This document shows positions 1-9,913 of a DNA stretch of 24,531 nt, piece after piece. How positions within the stretch are numbered: position 1 is the stretch's first letter; every line of letters starts with the position of its first letter. This DNA comes from Glomus cerebriforme (taxonomy: Eukaryota > Glomeromycota > Glomeromycetes > Glomerales > Glomeraceae): the NCBI GenBank assembly GCA_003550305.1, contig QKYT01000446.1, forward strand, positions 35,661-60,191, read 5' to 3'. The position numbers and the translations under genes are program-made. Under the pieces are notes generated by a model. That model did no database searches, was not told the origin of the DNA, and was given only the letters and a program-made list of their open reading frames with translations.

Positions 1-219
1 AACTCAATTGACCCAAACTTGTTTGGAGGTCTAATTAATACAAGTTTTTTACAAAAAAAATTGGTAAATCGGTTCAGTTTTCAGTATTTATCGACTGGTA
101 TTAGTTTGGTCAAAAACTGAACTGAATGTTTCAGTAAATTACCAATACCGATACTGATAATTTCAGTTCAGTATCAGTTTTGGCAAATATCGAACTGAAC
201 TGAACCAATCAAAACCCTA
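1..219. mobile_element. Right end of a hAT-like miniature inverted-repeat element (truncated by window edge)
   Basis: The stretch is built of degenerate copies of CAGTTCAGTT and its complement, and the two halves are imperfectly complementary. It ends at 219 with TCAAAACCCTA, which read inwards is TAGGGTTTTGA. A TAG start followed by G at position 5 fits the YARNG rule for hAT transposon ends, and two other elements in the window have similar ends (TAGTATTC at 291-765, TAGTGTT at 15746-16841). The left end lies outside the window, so no target duplication can be checked. No coding capacity is seen. The family assignment is inference from terminal sequence and architecture. Confidence 0.45.
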
Positions 220-282
220 GGTTGATCAGACTTCAATTTAAATGATCAACATACAAATGATTAAAATGATTTATTCATCCAA

Positions 283-290
283 CCTCTGAG
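283..290. repeat. Left 8-bp target-site duplication CCTCTGAG
   Basis: CCTCTGAG at 283-290 is repeated exactly at 766-773, directly outside the termini of the 291-765 element. Eight base pairs is the usual duplication length for hAT elements. Confidence 0.85.
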
Positions 291-765
291 TAGTATTCCG
301 CATGAATCGAATCAGATTCGAATTCAATTTGATCGAATTATGAATCGTTCAAATTCGATTTGATATTTGAACGAATCAAATTAAATCAATTCAGATTCGA
401 TTTGAATTCAGTTCGAATTTGATGTCGATGTCACGTGATTCATAATTCCAGCCGGAATCAAATGATCTGCAAGAAATTTGCCTTTTGGAGAATCTTGTGT
501 AATCCAAAATTCCAATTTTCGAGAAAAACAAAATTGCCTTTTTAGTTTGTATAATATTACATAAGATCCAAATAAGGCAATTTTGGCTAGCTTTATAAAA
601 TTTGGGCAAAATTAAACAATCGGTCAAATCGATTTGGATTTGATTTGGATTCGATACCGAATCCAAATCTGAGATTCAGATTTGATTCGAAATTTGAAAA
701 TTCTGAATCGAATCAAATCGAATCTGAATTAAATTCGATTTGGCCAAATCGTCTGCAGAATACTA
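291..765. mobile_element. hAT-like non-autonomous element (MITE), 475 bp, inserted in LINE
   Basis: The element starts TAGTATTCCGCA and ends with the complement of TAGTATTCTGCA, giving 12-bp terminal inverted repeats with one mismatch (C/T). It is bracketed by exact CCTCTGAG duplications. About 130 bp at each end is a thicket of degenerate GATTCGAATC-like palindromic words, of the kind that could act as subterminal transposase-binding repeats. The unique centre (about 430-620) carries a CACGTG box at 432-437. No open frame is convincing. Removing the element and one duplication joins an open frame of the surrounding LINE across the insertion point, so it landed after the LINE. A hAT transposase in trans is inferred from the 8-bp duplication and the TAG start. 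Confidence 0.85.
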
Positions 766-773
766 CCTCTGAG
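766..773. repeat. Right 8-bp target-site duplication CCTCTGAG
   Basis: This is the exact partner of 283-290 and marks the right boundary of the 475-bp element. Confidence 0.85.
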
Positions 774-1248
774 TCACTTGATTTTATAACCATTACTGAC
801 ACTAACATGAACACTTTTACCACCGCCTAAATGATGCTGCTCTCATGGATCATTTATCCTCACAATTCCTTACTAATCACGCCCTTTCTCTTCAAGAATT
901 GGCATACCAACCTTAGTAAATAGGCGTTTCTATTTCAATGTCCACTATATCAACAAATTTGAATTACCAACAGAAGGGAATCATTCTTTATCCTCTGACC
1001 ATAACTTTCCCCTTCTTACAACATCAGGAGGGCATATACTTAATTTTGTTACTAATAATAATAATTTTCCTCTTCAAGAATCAACTATATATCCTATACA
1101 ACAACTTCAGTCAATAGAGAACAGTACCCACAATGACGTAGTTGACTCATTCATTCAATCACAAAAAGATACATTCTTACAATAGTTTGCTTCCACCCCA
1201 CACCAATCTAACCATCCAAGGACAATAGATGTGACACATCACAAGCAG
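774..1248 (+). pseudogene. LINE N-terminal linker relic
   Basis: From 774 the frame reads LDFITITDTNMNTF up to a stop at 828-830. A long, nearly open stretch at about 955-1248 in another phase is rich in Asn, Gln, Ser and Thr and leads directly into the endonuclease motif at 1273, with one TAG inside. No zinc knuckle or other named motif is visible. I read it as the low-complexity region in front of the endonuclease; the alternative, a decayed ORF1, cannot be excluded. The CCTCTGAG at 766-773 preserves the frame across the excised miniature element. Confidence 0.5.
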
Positions 1249-2164
1249 TTATCATTTCTCAAATTGTTACATAACAACATCAATGGATTAAGAAACTATA
1301 ATCTGAAATTAATCTATTTAATTGATTACGCTGCTACACATAATTTCTCAATTATAGGTGCAACAGAAACTAATATAGATTAAACTGTCAGTCACTTTAT
1401 TAATTTACACCAAGATTATACCACTTACTTCTCTGAACATAATGCAAAGAACAAAGGTTCGGGTGTTGCCATTATTATATAGAACCATTAGTTCAAACAT
1501 CTGGGTAAAATAGACGGATATAGTCCATACTACATAGAGGCTACATTCTATTTCTGAGAATGCACTCTACATATAGGCATAATTTATTTAGAACTGAACA
1601 ACCGTTCTAACACTAATTCCCTCATCAAAGAAATTACTAAACGAATGAGAAATTATTAGCGTTTAGACCATCCTTTATACTCATGAGCGATTTCAATATA
1701 ATTCGTAATAAGATATTGGATAATTCACTACAAAAATCGCATTCAGGTCCTGCAACTAATTTGTTCATTGTCTGTGATGAGCTAGATTATATAGATACAT
1801 TTAGAGAATTATACTCTCAGGATAAAAGCTATACCTATCAATACAGAGATACGGCTACACATATAAACTACATCTGGACTTCATCTCAGTTGTGCGATTC
1901 TATCACTGAAGTTTCAATTATTTCAAGCACTAACATTACAGATTCAGATCATAACATTAATGTTACCTCTATCAATTTTGCTAATCATATTAACTATCAT
2001 TTTAATATGAGACAAGTTAAATCTTTCAAAAGAAAAGTTTATTTATATGACAAGACTACTTGAGAGGACTGGATTAATTACAGAAATGAAATCAAATCGG
2101 ATATTGAACATAAAAAGCTTTTTGAGAGTATCAATCATCTCATACTATCGATTAAGGAATTATA
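1249..2164 (+). pseudogene. LINE apurinic-type (APE-like) endonuclease domain relic
   Basis: This domain would nick target DNA to prime reverse transcription. The visible motifs, in order, are NNINGLR (1273-1293), where Asn is a metal-site ligand; ATETN with the catalytic Glu at 1366-1368; MSDFN at 1683-1697, where the family has GDFN; INYIW near 1866-1880; and SDH at 1944-1952, the catalytic Asp-His pair. The block 1683-2063 is open for 126 codons. Upstream, stops interrupt the frame at about 1381, 1480, 1490 and 1555, and the phase changes before 1683. The Gly to Ser change next to the Asp of GDFN and the stops show it is not functional. Confidence 0.8.
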
Positions 2165-4619
2165 AATAACATATGGAACGACATTTCATCTATTATACAA
2201 AAAGCAGCCAACAATCACATACCTTTGAAATTCTTGTCAAACAAACATATTCAAGATAATTTTCTCTCTAAAAAAGAGCATTATTCTCAAACTAATCTAG
2301 TCAGATTTAATCTTATTGTACAAGTCAACAACATCATTAAAGCTATTAAGTTTGACAACTTCATCTCTAATACAAACCTACTTTCATTAAACCATTTATC
2401 TTCAGAACTCAACAAAGCAGATCTAGAGCTATTACCCTATTGGTCTGATTCACAACTCAAAGATTGGTTACCCAAAGCTTTTCATACCAAAATTCTTTTC
2501 AACAAACATAAATCTGAAGCTATTTCCATAGCCATAGAGAAAAGAAATTACAACATTATTCATAATTAGCATAAGATGCTTAATTTTATCTTAAATTGCT
2601 CATCAAAGAAAATCACTATAGACAGATTACGAATTTTTTTTTCTGATAGGGAAACCTTACTAACTGAAGAAACAGATATTAAAGAAAAAGCGAAAAATAC
2701 ATTTAGAGATATATTCAGCAAGCACAATTACAAATTCCATTCCTTACCTGATGAATGGCAAAATGTATATACTCCCTCTTCAGACATTGATCCTAACATT
2801 TATGACCTACTGCTTACTATCCCATCAAAAGAGGAATGGCTTCATGTTATTAATCAATTGAATTTCAAATCGGCGCCAGGCATTTCAGGCATTAGTTATT
2901 TACTTATAGTACAATGCTCCCAAAAAACACAGGAATTGTTCACTAGATTTTCTGGCCTAATTATGCTATCATCTATTTTACCTATTAAATGGAAGTTTTC
3001 CAATTATATCTGATTCCAAAACCTACCAACTGGAACTACAATCTATCACTCACATGCCCTATCCTTCTCTTAGAATGTTTTTGCAAATGTGTGGTCAAAG
3101 TCCTTACCATCCGTTTATCTTCCATTCTAGTCCAACACAATATATTGAAAGGTCCCAATTATGCAGGTTTACTGGAAGACAATACAAATACCCTGATTTC
3201 TATTATTAACAATATTATTTTAGATGCTAAGGCAACAAAATCAGAACTCTGGATTGCCAATCAGAACATGAAGAAAGCTTTCGACTCTGTCAGCATAGTT
3301 CCTCTCGAATACGCTCTACAGCGTATCAAGCTTCCCTCAACCACCATACAATTCCTTATCAATCTTTTTACCAATAGACAAATTGCGGTGATAACAGAAT
3401 TTGGTTTTACTAACTTCTTTACAGTAGGAGCTGGCATTGATCAGGGAGAAATCATTTTGCCACTCCTATAACACATCTTCTATGACCTTCTTCTACATAG
3501 AATACAATCTGATCCTTCTCTTGGTTACTGCAATCACTTATACTGGCCTTCACAGTGCCACCTTACCAAAGACAAATGTCTACACAGAATTCATCGCATT
3601 GCTACTATAGCATTTGCCAATGATATCCAGTGGATTGGTGCTTCCAAAACTAACCTACAACGAATCATTGATATATCTAATGAATTTTTTGACATAAACG
3701 ATGTTCAGATAAATAGCAACAAATCCTCTTTACTCGTTATCAATTCAAAACTTCCAAAGATTGATCAATTCATCTATATGGGACGGAATCAAGAGGCTGT
3801 TAAAGTTACTGCATTGGATCCCACTTTAAGTGAAAGAATCCTAGGGGTGTAGTTTACATCAGGATTATCTACACGCTCTGATATTTCTATTGCTAAAAAA
3901 GAATTGCGCAACTTCATTAGTCTGATCAAATTCAAAAAACTTACTATAGGATAAATGATTTACATCAATAATAGAGTTCTAATTCCACATCTAACTTATA
4001 AATTACAAGTCTTCCTTTTGACTGACTCACAACTAGATAAAATTTTTTCTCCTATGCTCACAAGATGCAAACACACCTTAAATATTTCACGAATGACAAA
4101 CAATTGTATTATCTTACATCCTAGGCTTGTCAACCTCAAATCTCTCAAACTAGCTTTAAGAAAGATACATATTGCTGATTTGACCGCCCAACTCAACTTT
4201 CTGGGTCTTTTAAGGAATTTGATATACACAGAGCTTAAAAAAAGCCAACTACGTTTATTAATGACCACTCCAATTTTTTCTCATTTCCCAATAAATATAG
4301 ATTACAGTATTGAAGCACACTCATTTTATTTATGAACATTAGAACACTTAAGATACTGGAACTTATTTTCTCCCTCCCTCAAGTTGATATAGACAAATAG
4401 AACATTCAAGAAAATGGCCCTAGTTTTTGAGACCTTATTTTAGAGAAATTTTTGAATGAATCTACTATGTTAATCAAATTTGCCACTTGCCACCAAATTT
4501 TTTTTATCAACCAGCTTATCACCGCAGACACCCAGAACACTATCAGTTGGCCATAACTCAAATACTATCACAACTTACCTCCGTAAGAATCTATCCCAGC
4601 AGAATTTACGTACTTAGTT
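2165..4619 (+). pseudogene. LINE reverse transcriptase domain relic with C-terminal extension
   Basis: This domain would copy element RNA onto a nicked target. After a basic, helical linker (2225-2569) the reverse transcriptase starts with SAPGISGISYLL (2870-2905). A frameshift between the blocks ending 3013 and starting 2989 follows, then LIPKPTNW, and then motif A as NQNMKKAFDSVS (around 3259-3297). In this motif the first, catalytic Asp of the usual D-x-x-K/R-A-F-D is Asn. Motif B is AGIDQGEIILPLL (3430-3468), motif C is FANDIQW (3613-3633) where the family has Y/FADD, and NSNKSSLL is seen around 3714. The thumb-like stretch IPHLTYKLQ lies near 3981. Stops occur at about 3469, 3850, 3952 and 4333. 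Two catalytic aspartates are lost, so it is dead. Confidence 0.85.
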
Positions 4620-5729
4620 TTGGAAAGTCAAAGATACCTTATAATATTACCAAAAGAATCCGCTTTCAATTTTTATGCTTTTAGAGAACCTATCATTCAT
4701 CCTTCCCTAGATCATAGGAAAAAAGAATGGATTCACTCTACTTTACTGACTCTTCAATTCTTTGGACAAATCGTAGACAAAAGTGAAGATAATATTTTTG
4801 ATATTAAACATTATACAGCCGATAACATTTATGATGAAAGTGGTAATTCTACGTTAGAACTTTCTTCATGTAAAGGTTCTTGTTCATTCACCTTCCCACC
4901 AATTAATAAAGAAGAGAGCGACAATTGTTTCTTCAGAGCTGACAGGACTCATCTCAACCCACTCTTGAAGATTTCTACATCTCCACAAGATTTCACCAAG
5001 AAAAATTCTTCGCTTCACTATGTACCAATTAATCCATCGACAGTCATTCCAGATTTTGATCCTTTAATCCCAAGGCCAGAAATTAATATTATCAATAACT
5101 TTTCAGATAAAAATCCTCTAACTGAATTGCTTATTCGTGACTACTTTTTTAATGACGCTACCACTAAAAAGTTATTAGACCTCTTAGATCAACATTTGTC
5201 TATCATGAACAGACACTTCAATTTGTACACGAATGGTTCTCTTTATTTCACGAAATATGATGGTTATAGAATGAGTCTGGGCTGGATTAACAACACATAT
5301 TCACATATCAATTTTTCGGGTAGTTGTCACTCCCTACTATCTTCAACCAAAGCTGAATTAGGAGCGATCCTGATGGCCGTTTCTGCATTACCTTGTCACT
5401 TTTCTGCATTAATTCATACTGACAGTCAATGCGCCTTAGATGTTCTTAGGAAAATCAAAGAAATCTTAATTAATTATAGTCTAGATAATAGATCAATTAG
5501 GGATATGTGCATTTTATTTAATTATCATAATTATAATTTATTGGTAGATATTTGGTACTTTATTAATCAAAAACAATTAGATATTAGATTTATTAAAATT
5601 AAAGAACACTCAGGCATTGAAGGTAACGACACTGCAGACTCTTTAGCTAAATTAGATGTCAATTCTGACCTAACTATAGATACTCATCCTTCTTACTATA
5701 GAGCGTATCTTCCTCACTCTCTTATATAG
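4620..5729 (+). pseudogene. LINE RNase H domain relic
   Basis: RNase H degrades the RNA strand of the RNA-DNA hybrid during element replication. The region is the longest open stretch of the LINE. The domain sits at about 5214-5670 and shows the four acidic positions in order: YTNGS, with Asn (5232-5234) where the first catalytic Asp belongs; STKAELGAI with Glu at 5355-5357; HTDSQCAL with Asp at 5421-5423; and GNDTADSLAK with the last Asp at 5637-5639, preceded by EHSG. The part before it (4690-5200) is a spacer between reverse transcriptase and RNase H and has no motif that I recognise. The start is a phase change from the upstream frame, not a real initiation codon. The first Asp to Asn change alone should abolish activity. 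Confidence 0.85.
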
Positions 5730-7079
5730 AATGGGGACACACTTATTAATAGTAACCTATGAAGATTTTTAAAACTTCTATATAATATTTCTATAAGTGC
5801 AGAATAGGCTTCCTTATATTATAACCAGGATCTTTACAATTCAACATATCCTTTTGCCGAATGGTCTTTTATATGGTCTTTCTTTATGACGTATAATAAC
5901 AATCTATGTTTCAATAGCGATACCCACATGTTTTTCATGCATAGGTTAAAATTATCCAACTTACTGTTACCAGTAGGCGCTATTATGGTTGAATAAAATT
6001 CAGAGCTTTACTCTTCATTTTAATGTATATACTATTCTCATGAAAGGGAAATCTTGTATCATCTAATAATTGTCCGGAGCGAAGCGAAGGACTATATATT
6101 TTTATGCGAGGTGATAACCATTATGATCACGTGGCGATTTCCGTTTGTCCGGTCACGTGCCTTAAATTTGATTGATTGATAATAAATAAATATTGACTAC
6201 TAAAAAAAAATAAAAATAAAAATATGCGCTCCGGACTTAAAATGGTTTCCATTTCCTAGTTTATCCTGAACTCGACCACATCTGGTCTAACATATGTAGC
6301 TTATTAATCACTATCATTTTGCAGCAATTGGATGAATGGCTTACTTGATTACATGACGATCCAGATAGGGCAAAATGCATTATTGCCTCAATCAAAATTT
6401 GGTTCTCTAATTTTTTTCTACATTTGATATAATTGATGACAATGGGAACAATGCCTTATCTTACTATCTTTTACATTCTATCATCAGCACTTCTACACAT
6501 AAATCTCTCAGACAAATTATGCGCTCACTTAACTTATCTTTCCAAATCATGGATAGATTTACGTTAATTTTTATAAAAAATTTTTATGATCAACTTTGGA
6601 TACTGCATTGTAAATTATTTAAAGAATGGAAAGCCAACAAGATTTTGACCTCCAACTTAAGTTGTATATCTGAATCTTCATCCTCAGATCTTACATATGA
6701 CAAGAAAATCTCATACTATCATAATAATATTCCTTATGATGAGTTTAAACACTTAGTGCTGGATAAACTGACCAGACTTCAATAAGCTACTATTAAAGAT
6801 TTCCAAGTAGTCCAGGATTTTGTTAACAAGAGAATTACTCTCAAAAATTTCTTCTTTAAAAAGATTCATCATTTGTCAGACAAAATTCAAAATATGCATA
6901 GTAAAGAGGTTTTGCAGTTCGTTGGTCTTGGGAAAGATTTAAAGGGTAATGATAATAGTTGTAGTATAGATAATAATAACATTAATTGTAATTTAGTAAT
7001 TCAAAATAGGGTTTACAAACAAGTAGATAGTATTAATCTAAATAATTACATTGGTATAAGATTAGCAGATTTGAGGTAG
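5730..7079 (+). pseudogene. LINE C-terminal tail relic, split by a small element
   Basis: Downstream of RNase H the LINE reading continues in pieces. HMFFMHRLKLSNLLLP (about 5928-5975) lies before the 165-bp insertion at 6072-6236, and FHFLVYPELDHIWSN (about 6249-6290) lies after it. Further on, FYDQLWILHCKLFKEWK (about 6569-6625) and a final stretch ending at 7079 are open. The family normally has a cysteine-rich knuckle here (C...C...H...C). Only the surrounding residues survive, because the insertion and stops removed the cysteines. The last 68 codons (6873-7079) are Asn-rich. Confidence 0.6.
6072..6236. mobile_element. 165-bp GC-richer element with perfect 10-bp inverted ends
   Basis: The element runs from GTCCGGAGCG (6072-6081) to its exact complement CGCTCCGGAC (6227-6236). 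Its left part is clearly richer in G, C and CpG than the LINE around it, repeats the terminal word as GCGAAGCGAAGGAC, and holds two CACGTG boxes (6128-6133, 6154-6159). The right part has an A-rich run (6201-6222). The flanks are AATT on the left and TTAA on the right, so at most 2 bp (TT) could be a target duplication and the transposon superfamily cannot be named. LINE-like coding is interrupted exactly over this interval, which supports insertion. Confidence 0.65.
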
Positions 7080-7223
7080 AGCGTAAGAATCATCCGCGCT
7101 AAGGGAAATTTGTTTTCAATTTCCACCTTTACAAACTGATAATCTGGCATGACAAGTTACATTTTTCTTTTAGAGGATATATACGTAATTTATAGAATGT
7201 ATTCGTCATTTGACACATTATAC

Positions 7224-7258
7224 AATAAATATATTTAACTTATCTTGAAAAAAAAAAA
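7224..7258 (+). terminator. LINE polyadenylation signal and poly(A) end
   Basis: AATAAA at 7224-7229 lies 18 nt before a run of 11 A (7248-7258). Past this the sequence switches to AT-rich spacer. It marks the 3' end of the retrotransposon. Confidence 0.75.
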
Positions 7259-8178
7259 TTGTATTTTATATTAATAATTAATAAATTAATACTTATTTAT
7301 ATAATTTATATAAATTTTATATAAATTAAATTATTAAAAAACTGGAAAATTTAAATTTATCATTAAAACTATTATAATAATTGAGTTTATTACTAAATTT
7401 TTAATTCTTCATAAAATTTTACATATATTTTTAAAGTATTTAAAATAATTTATTTTTATTAAAAAATTACATCTGAAGTATATATGAAATTAAAATTAAG
7501 ATAATTTTTACCTTCTAAAAAATCAAAATAATTAAAATAATTTTAATTTGAATCTTCTCAAAAGTTAAAATAATTGAAATTATATCATATTATATGATTT
7601 TATAATAAATAAATAGTATTAAACTTCAAAATCTATTATCTTAGCATCTAGTAATTGGAATTTAATAATCTTTAGCTATTAGATTCATCTTAATGAAAAA
7701 ATTCAAATAATATATATTTCATATTTGTGACATCAATATTGTTGAAGTTATTACAGTTTAAAGTTTTATACTATTTTATAATTATATAAAATCATATAAT
7801 ATAATGTAATTTCAGTTTATTTTGACTTTAATTTTGACTTTTAGACCTCCAGATGATTTTTAAGGTTTAATTTTAGTTTTATATATAATTTAAAGGTTAA
7901 GTTCAAAAAAAAGTAAAAAAAGTTAATTTAATGAAATTTTTTTTATACAAGTATTTTATTATTAAAAAAATTATTAAATAGATAAAATAAGACTTAAAAA
8001 ACAAAAGTTTACTAAAATCTATAAAAACTGATTATAATTGTAATTTTTAATAAATTAATAAAAAAAAGATTATATAATATAATTATTAACTAATATTTAA
8101 TGTAAAAATTGGAATTAATTTTATTAAAATCAAATTAATCAAAAATTGAATTTAATTTAATTTAATTAATTAAATTTA
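7259..8178. other. AT-rich spacer with a foldback, no gene seen
   Basis: This stretch is over 80 percent A+T by eye and has no open frame of note on either strand. The only structure I can support is the inverted repeat at 7561-7829, listed separately. Weak similarity between the flanks of that repeat suggests its arms once extended to roughly 7440 and 7920. Confidence 0.6.
7561..7829. repeat. AT-rich inverted repeat (foldback), arms about 72 bp
   Basis: The left arm 7561-7632 and right arm 7755-7829 are reverse complements with roughly 80 percent identity by eye; both include ATTATATGATTTTATA. The loop is about 120 bp. It probably represents a decayed miniature inverted-repeat element, but boundaries and target duplication are not clear in such AT-rich DNA. 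Confidence 0.55.
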
Positions 8179-8507
8179 AAAATTAAATTTTCTAAAAGGA
8201 TTAATTTTACATTTACCTCTGGTGAATTTTACTATGATTTACATTATGTATAAATTTTAAAAATAATTCATTAGGAGGTAAATTTTACCTATTTATGTTA
8301 ACCATTTTTGGTTAGTAATTTTTATCTGGTTTGATTATTTTTTTTCTTTATCTCTTTTTCATATTTTTTTTTATTTCTTTCTTTTTATTATTTTGTAGAT
8401 AATAGTAGTATTTTACTATTGTTTTTTAATGTCTTATAAGTAATAATAGTTTGTAATAGTTGTATTCTTTGATTTTTCCATATAGTAGTATTTTTTTATT
8501 TTTAACT

Positions 8508-9085
8508 GTTGACATTTTTAACTTTGACCTTAACAATTTCAAATTCTGACATTTCAAACTCTGATGTGTACTCTGACTCTATAATTTTTCAAATTCTGAT
8601 ATTTCAAACTCCAACATGTACTCTGATTCTATAATTTTCAAACTCTGATATTTCAAACTCTAATATTTATTTTAACTCTATAATTTTAAACTCTGATATT
8701 TCAAATTTCAATGTGTACTCTGACTCTATAATTTTTCAAACTCTAACATTTCAAACTCTGTATTCTGACTTTATAATTTTTCAAACTTTAACATTTCAAA
8801 CTCTAATGTGTACTCTAACTCTATAATTTTCAAACTCTGATATTTCAAACTTTGATACGAATTCTGACTCTATAATTTTTAAACTCTGACATTTCAAACT
8901 TCAATACAAATTCTAACTGTATAATTTCAAACTCCAACATTTCAAACTCTGATACATATTCTGATTTTATAATTTCAAACTCTGATGCAAAATTCTAACT
9001 TTTAATAATTTCAAACTCTGATATTTCAAACTCTGACACTTAAATTTAAATACCAATATTTCAAACTCTGATTATAATTTAAACT
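8508..9085. repeat. Minisatellite, about 50-bp unit, 10-11 copies
   Basis: The unit contains two copies of TTTCAAACTCTGAT followed by GTGTACTCTGACTCTATAAT. The word ATAATTT recurs near 8581, 8631, 8680 and 8728, giving a period close to 50 bp. Copies diverge mostly by transitions, and the last ones are shorter. Read on the + strand, some units translate as Ser-Asn-Ser-Asp repeats such as SNSDISNSD. The frame is not kept through the array, so a protein-coding origin is only a possibility. Confidence 0.8.
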
Positions 9086-9117
9086 CCAATATAGTAACTA
9101 GAAGTTTTATTTTTTCT

Positions 9118-9573
9118 AAAAACTGATCTATCTTACAGATATCTTACAGATATCTTATAAATATTGGGTACCCAAAATGCAGAAAATCTGCTATACATCG
9201 GGTACCCAATATGTATACTATAGAATTAAAAAATACAATGTATTAATTATCTCGCTATCCAGTGATCATAAAAATAAAAAAGATGAAATATAGCTCATTC
9301 GATTCGCCTCACTGAGACGTATCGAATGGTACTAATTTCGCATTTCTAGGTGTGATAGATGCTGAGATATTTGATAAATCGTAAAAAAACAAACAAAAAA
9401 TGCAATATCTTGATATCTATTGCACCTAGAAATGCGAAATTAGTATTTTTCGATACGTTTCAGTGAGGCGAATTAAATGAGCTATATTTCATTTTTTTAT
9501 GCAGATTTTCTGCATTTTGGTACCTGATATTTATAAGATATTTGTAAAATATCTGTAAGATAGATCAGTTTTT
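9118..9573. repeat. Long imperfect palindrome (foldback element)
   Basis: Left arm 9118-9371 and right arm 9401-9573 pair over long stretches: AAAAACTGATCTATCTTACA against its complement at 9554-9573, GATTCGCCTCACTGA (9301-9315) against the right-arm segment near 9460-9475, and CTAATTTCGCATTTCTAGGT (9332-9351) against 9424-9443. The left arm has about 80 extra bases, including two GGGTACCC words. The right arm keeps one GGTACC. The loop is about 30 bp and A-rich. No target duplication is evident. It resembles a non-autonomous foldback transposon. Confidence 0.75.
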
Positions 9574-9899
9574 GATCAGTGATTATATTAATAGATAATT
9601 GTAAATGCTGATATTTCTTTACTTTTCTCTTTTTTTTTTTTATTATTTGTAAATAATTGTTTCTTTTTTCTATTTTAAACTATTTATTTAATAATAAAAA
9701 TATTTTTATAATTAAATTTTATATATAATTTTATAAATTTATCAAAATTTTTTTGATAAATTAATAAATATAAAATTATGTAATAAAAATCACATGATGT
9801 GGTAAAATTCACCTTCTGATGAACATTAAGATAATCCTTTCTAAAATTAGTTTTTGTTCAGTTTTTTTATTATAATATAGTAGAAATACTTTTTATTAT

Positions 9900-9913
9900 T
9901 CAATAAATATTAA
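9900..9913. repeat. Left 14-bp target-site duplication of the retrocopy
   Basis: TCAATAAATATTAA is repeated exactly at 11526-11539. The copies directly flank the poly(T) on one side and the other end of the insertion on the other. Confidence 0.85.

Larger units (their letters stand above)
220..7258 (+). mobile_element. Dead LINE (non-LTR retrotransposon) with APE endonuclease, RT and RNase H
   Basis: Coding relics occur in the order N-terminal linker, apurinic-type endonuclease, reverse transcriptase, RNase H and C-terminal tail. They are followed by a short 3' UTR with AATAAA (7224-7229) and an 11-A tail (7248-7258). EN-RT-RNase H order is the layout of the I/Tad1 group of LINEs common in fungi. 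The frame is broken by many stops and several frameshifts, and by two inserted elements (291-765 and 6072-6236). The 5' end is not identifiable: coding resemblance fades left of about 780, and no copy of the sequence after the poly(A) was found near the left edge, so the start at 220 is provisional. The element is an old, inactive copy. Confidence 0.85.
8179..9852. mobile_element. 1.7-kb inverted-repeat element carrying a minisatellite and a nested palindrome
   Basis: The ends about 8179-8234 and 9801-9852 are reverse complements of each other with gaps. The best-conserved words are GGTGAATTTTAC (8221-8232, complement at 9802-9813) and AAAGGATTA (8196-8204, complement at about 9833-9841). Between them lie the 50-bp minisatellite (8508-9085) and the palindrome (9118-9573). 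Overall arm identity is only about 65-70 percent, so the boundaries and the idea of one unit are tentative. No transposase relic was found inside. Confidence 0.45.

Noticed and set aside
391..666. 91-codon minus-strand open frame
   Set aside because: It lies wholly inside the 475-bp hAT-like element and results from its palindromic word repeats; no homologous motif is visible.
3996..4268. 90-codon minus-strand open frame
   Set aside because: It is the complement of the LINE reverse transcriptase C-terminal stretch, which has a family-like reading on the + strand.
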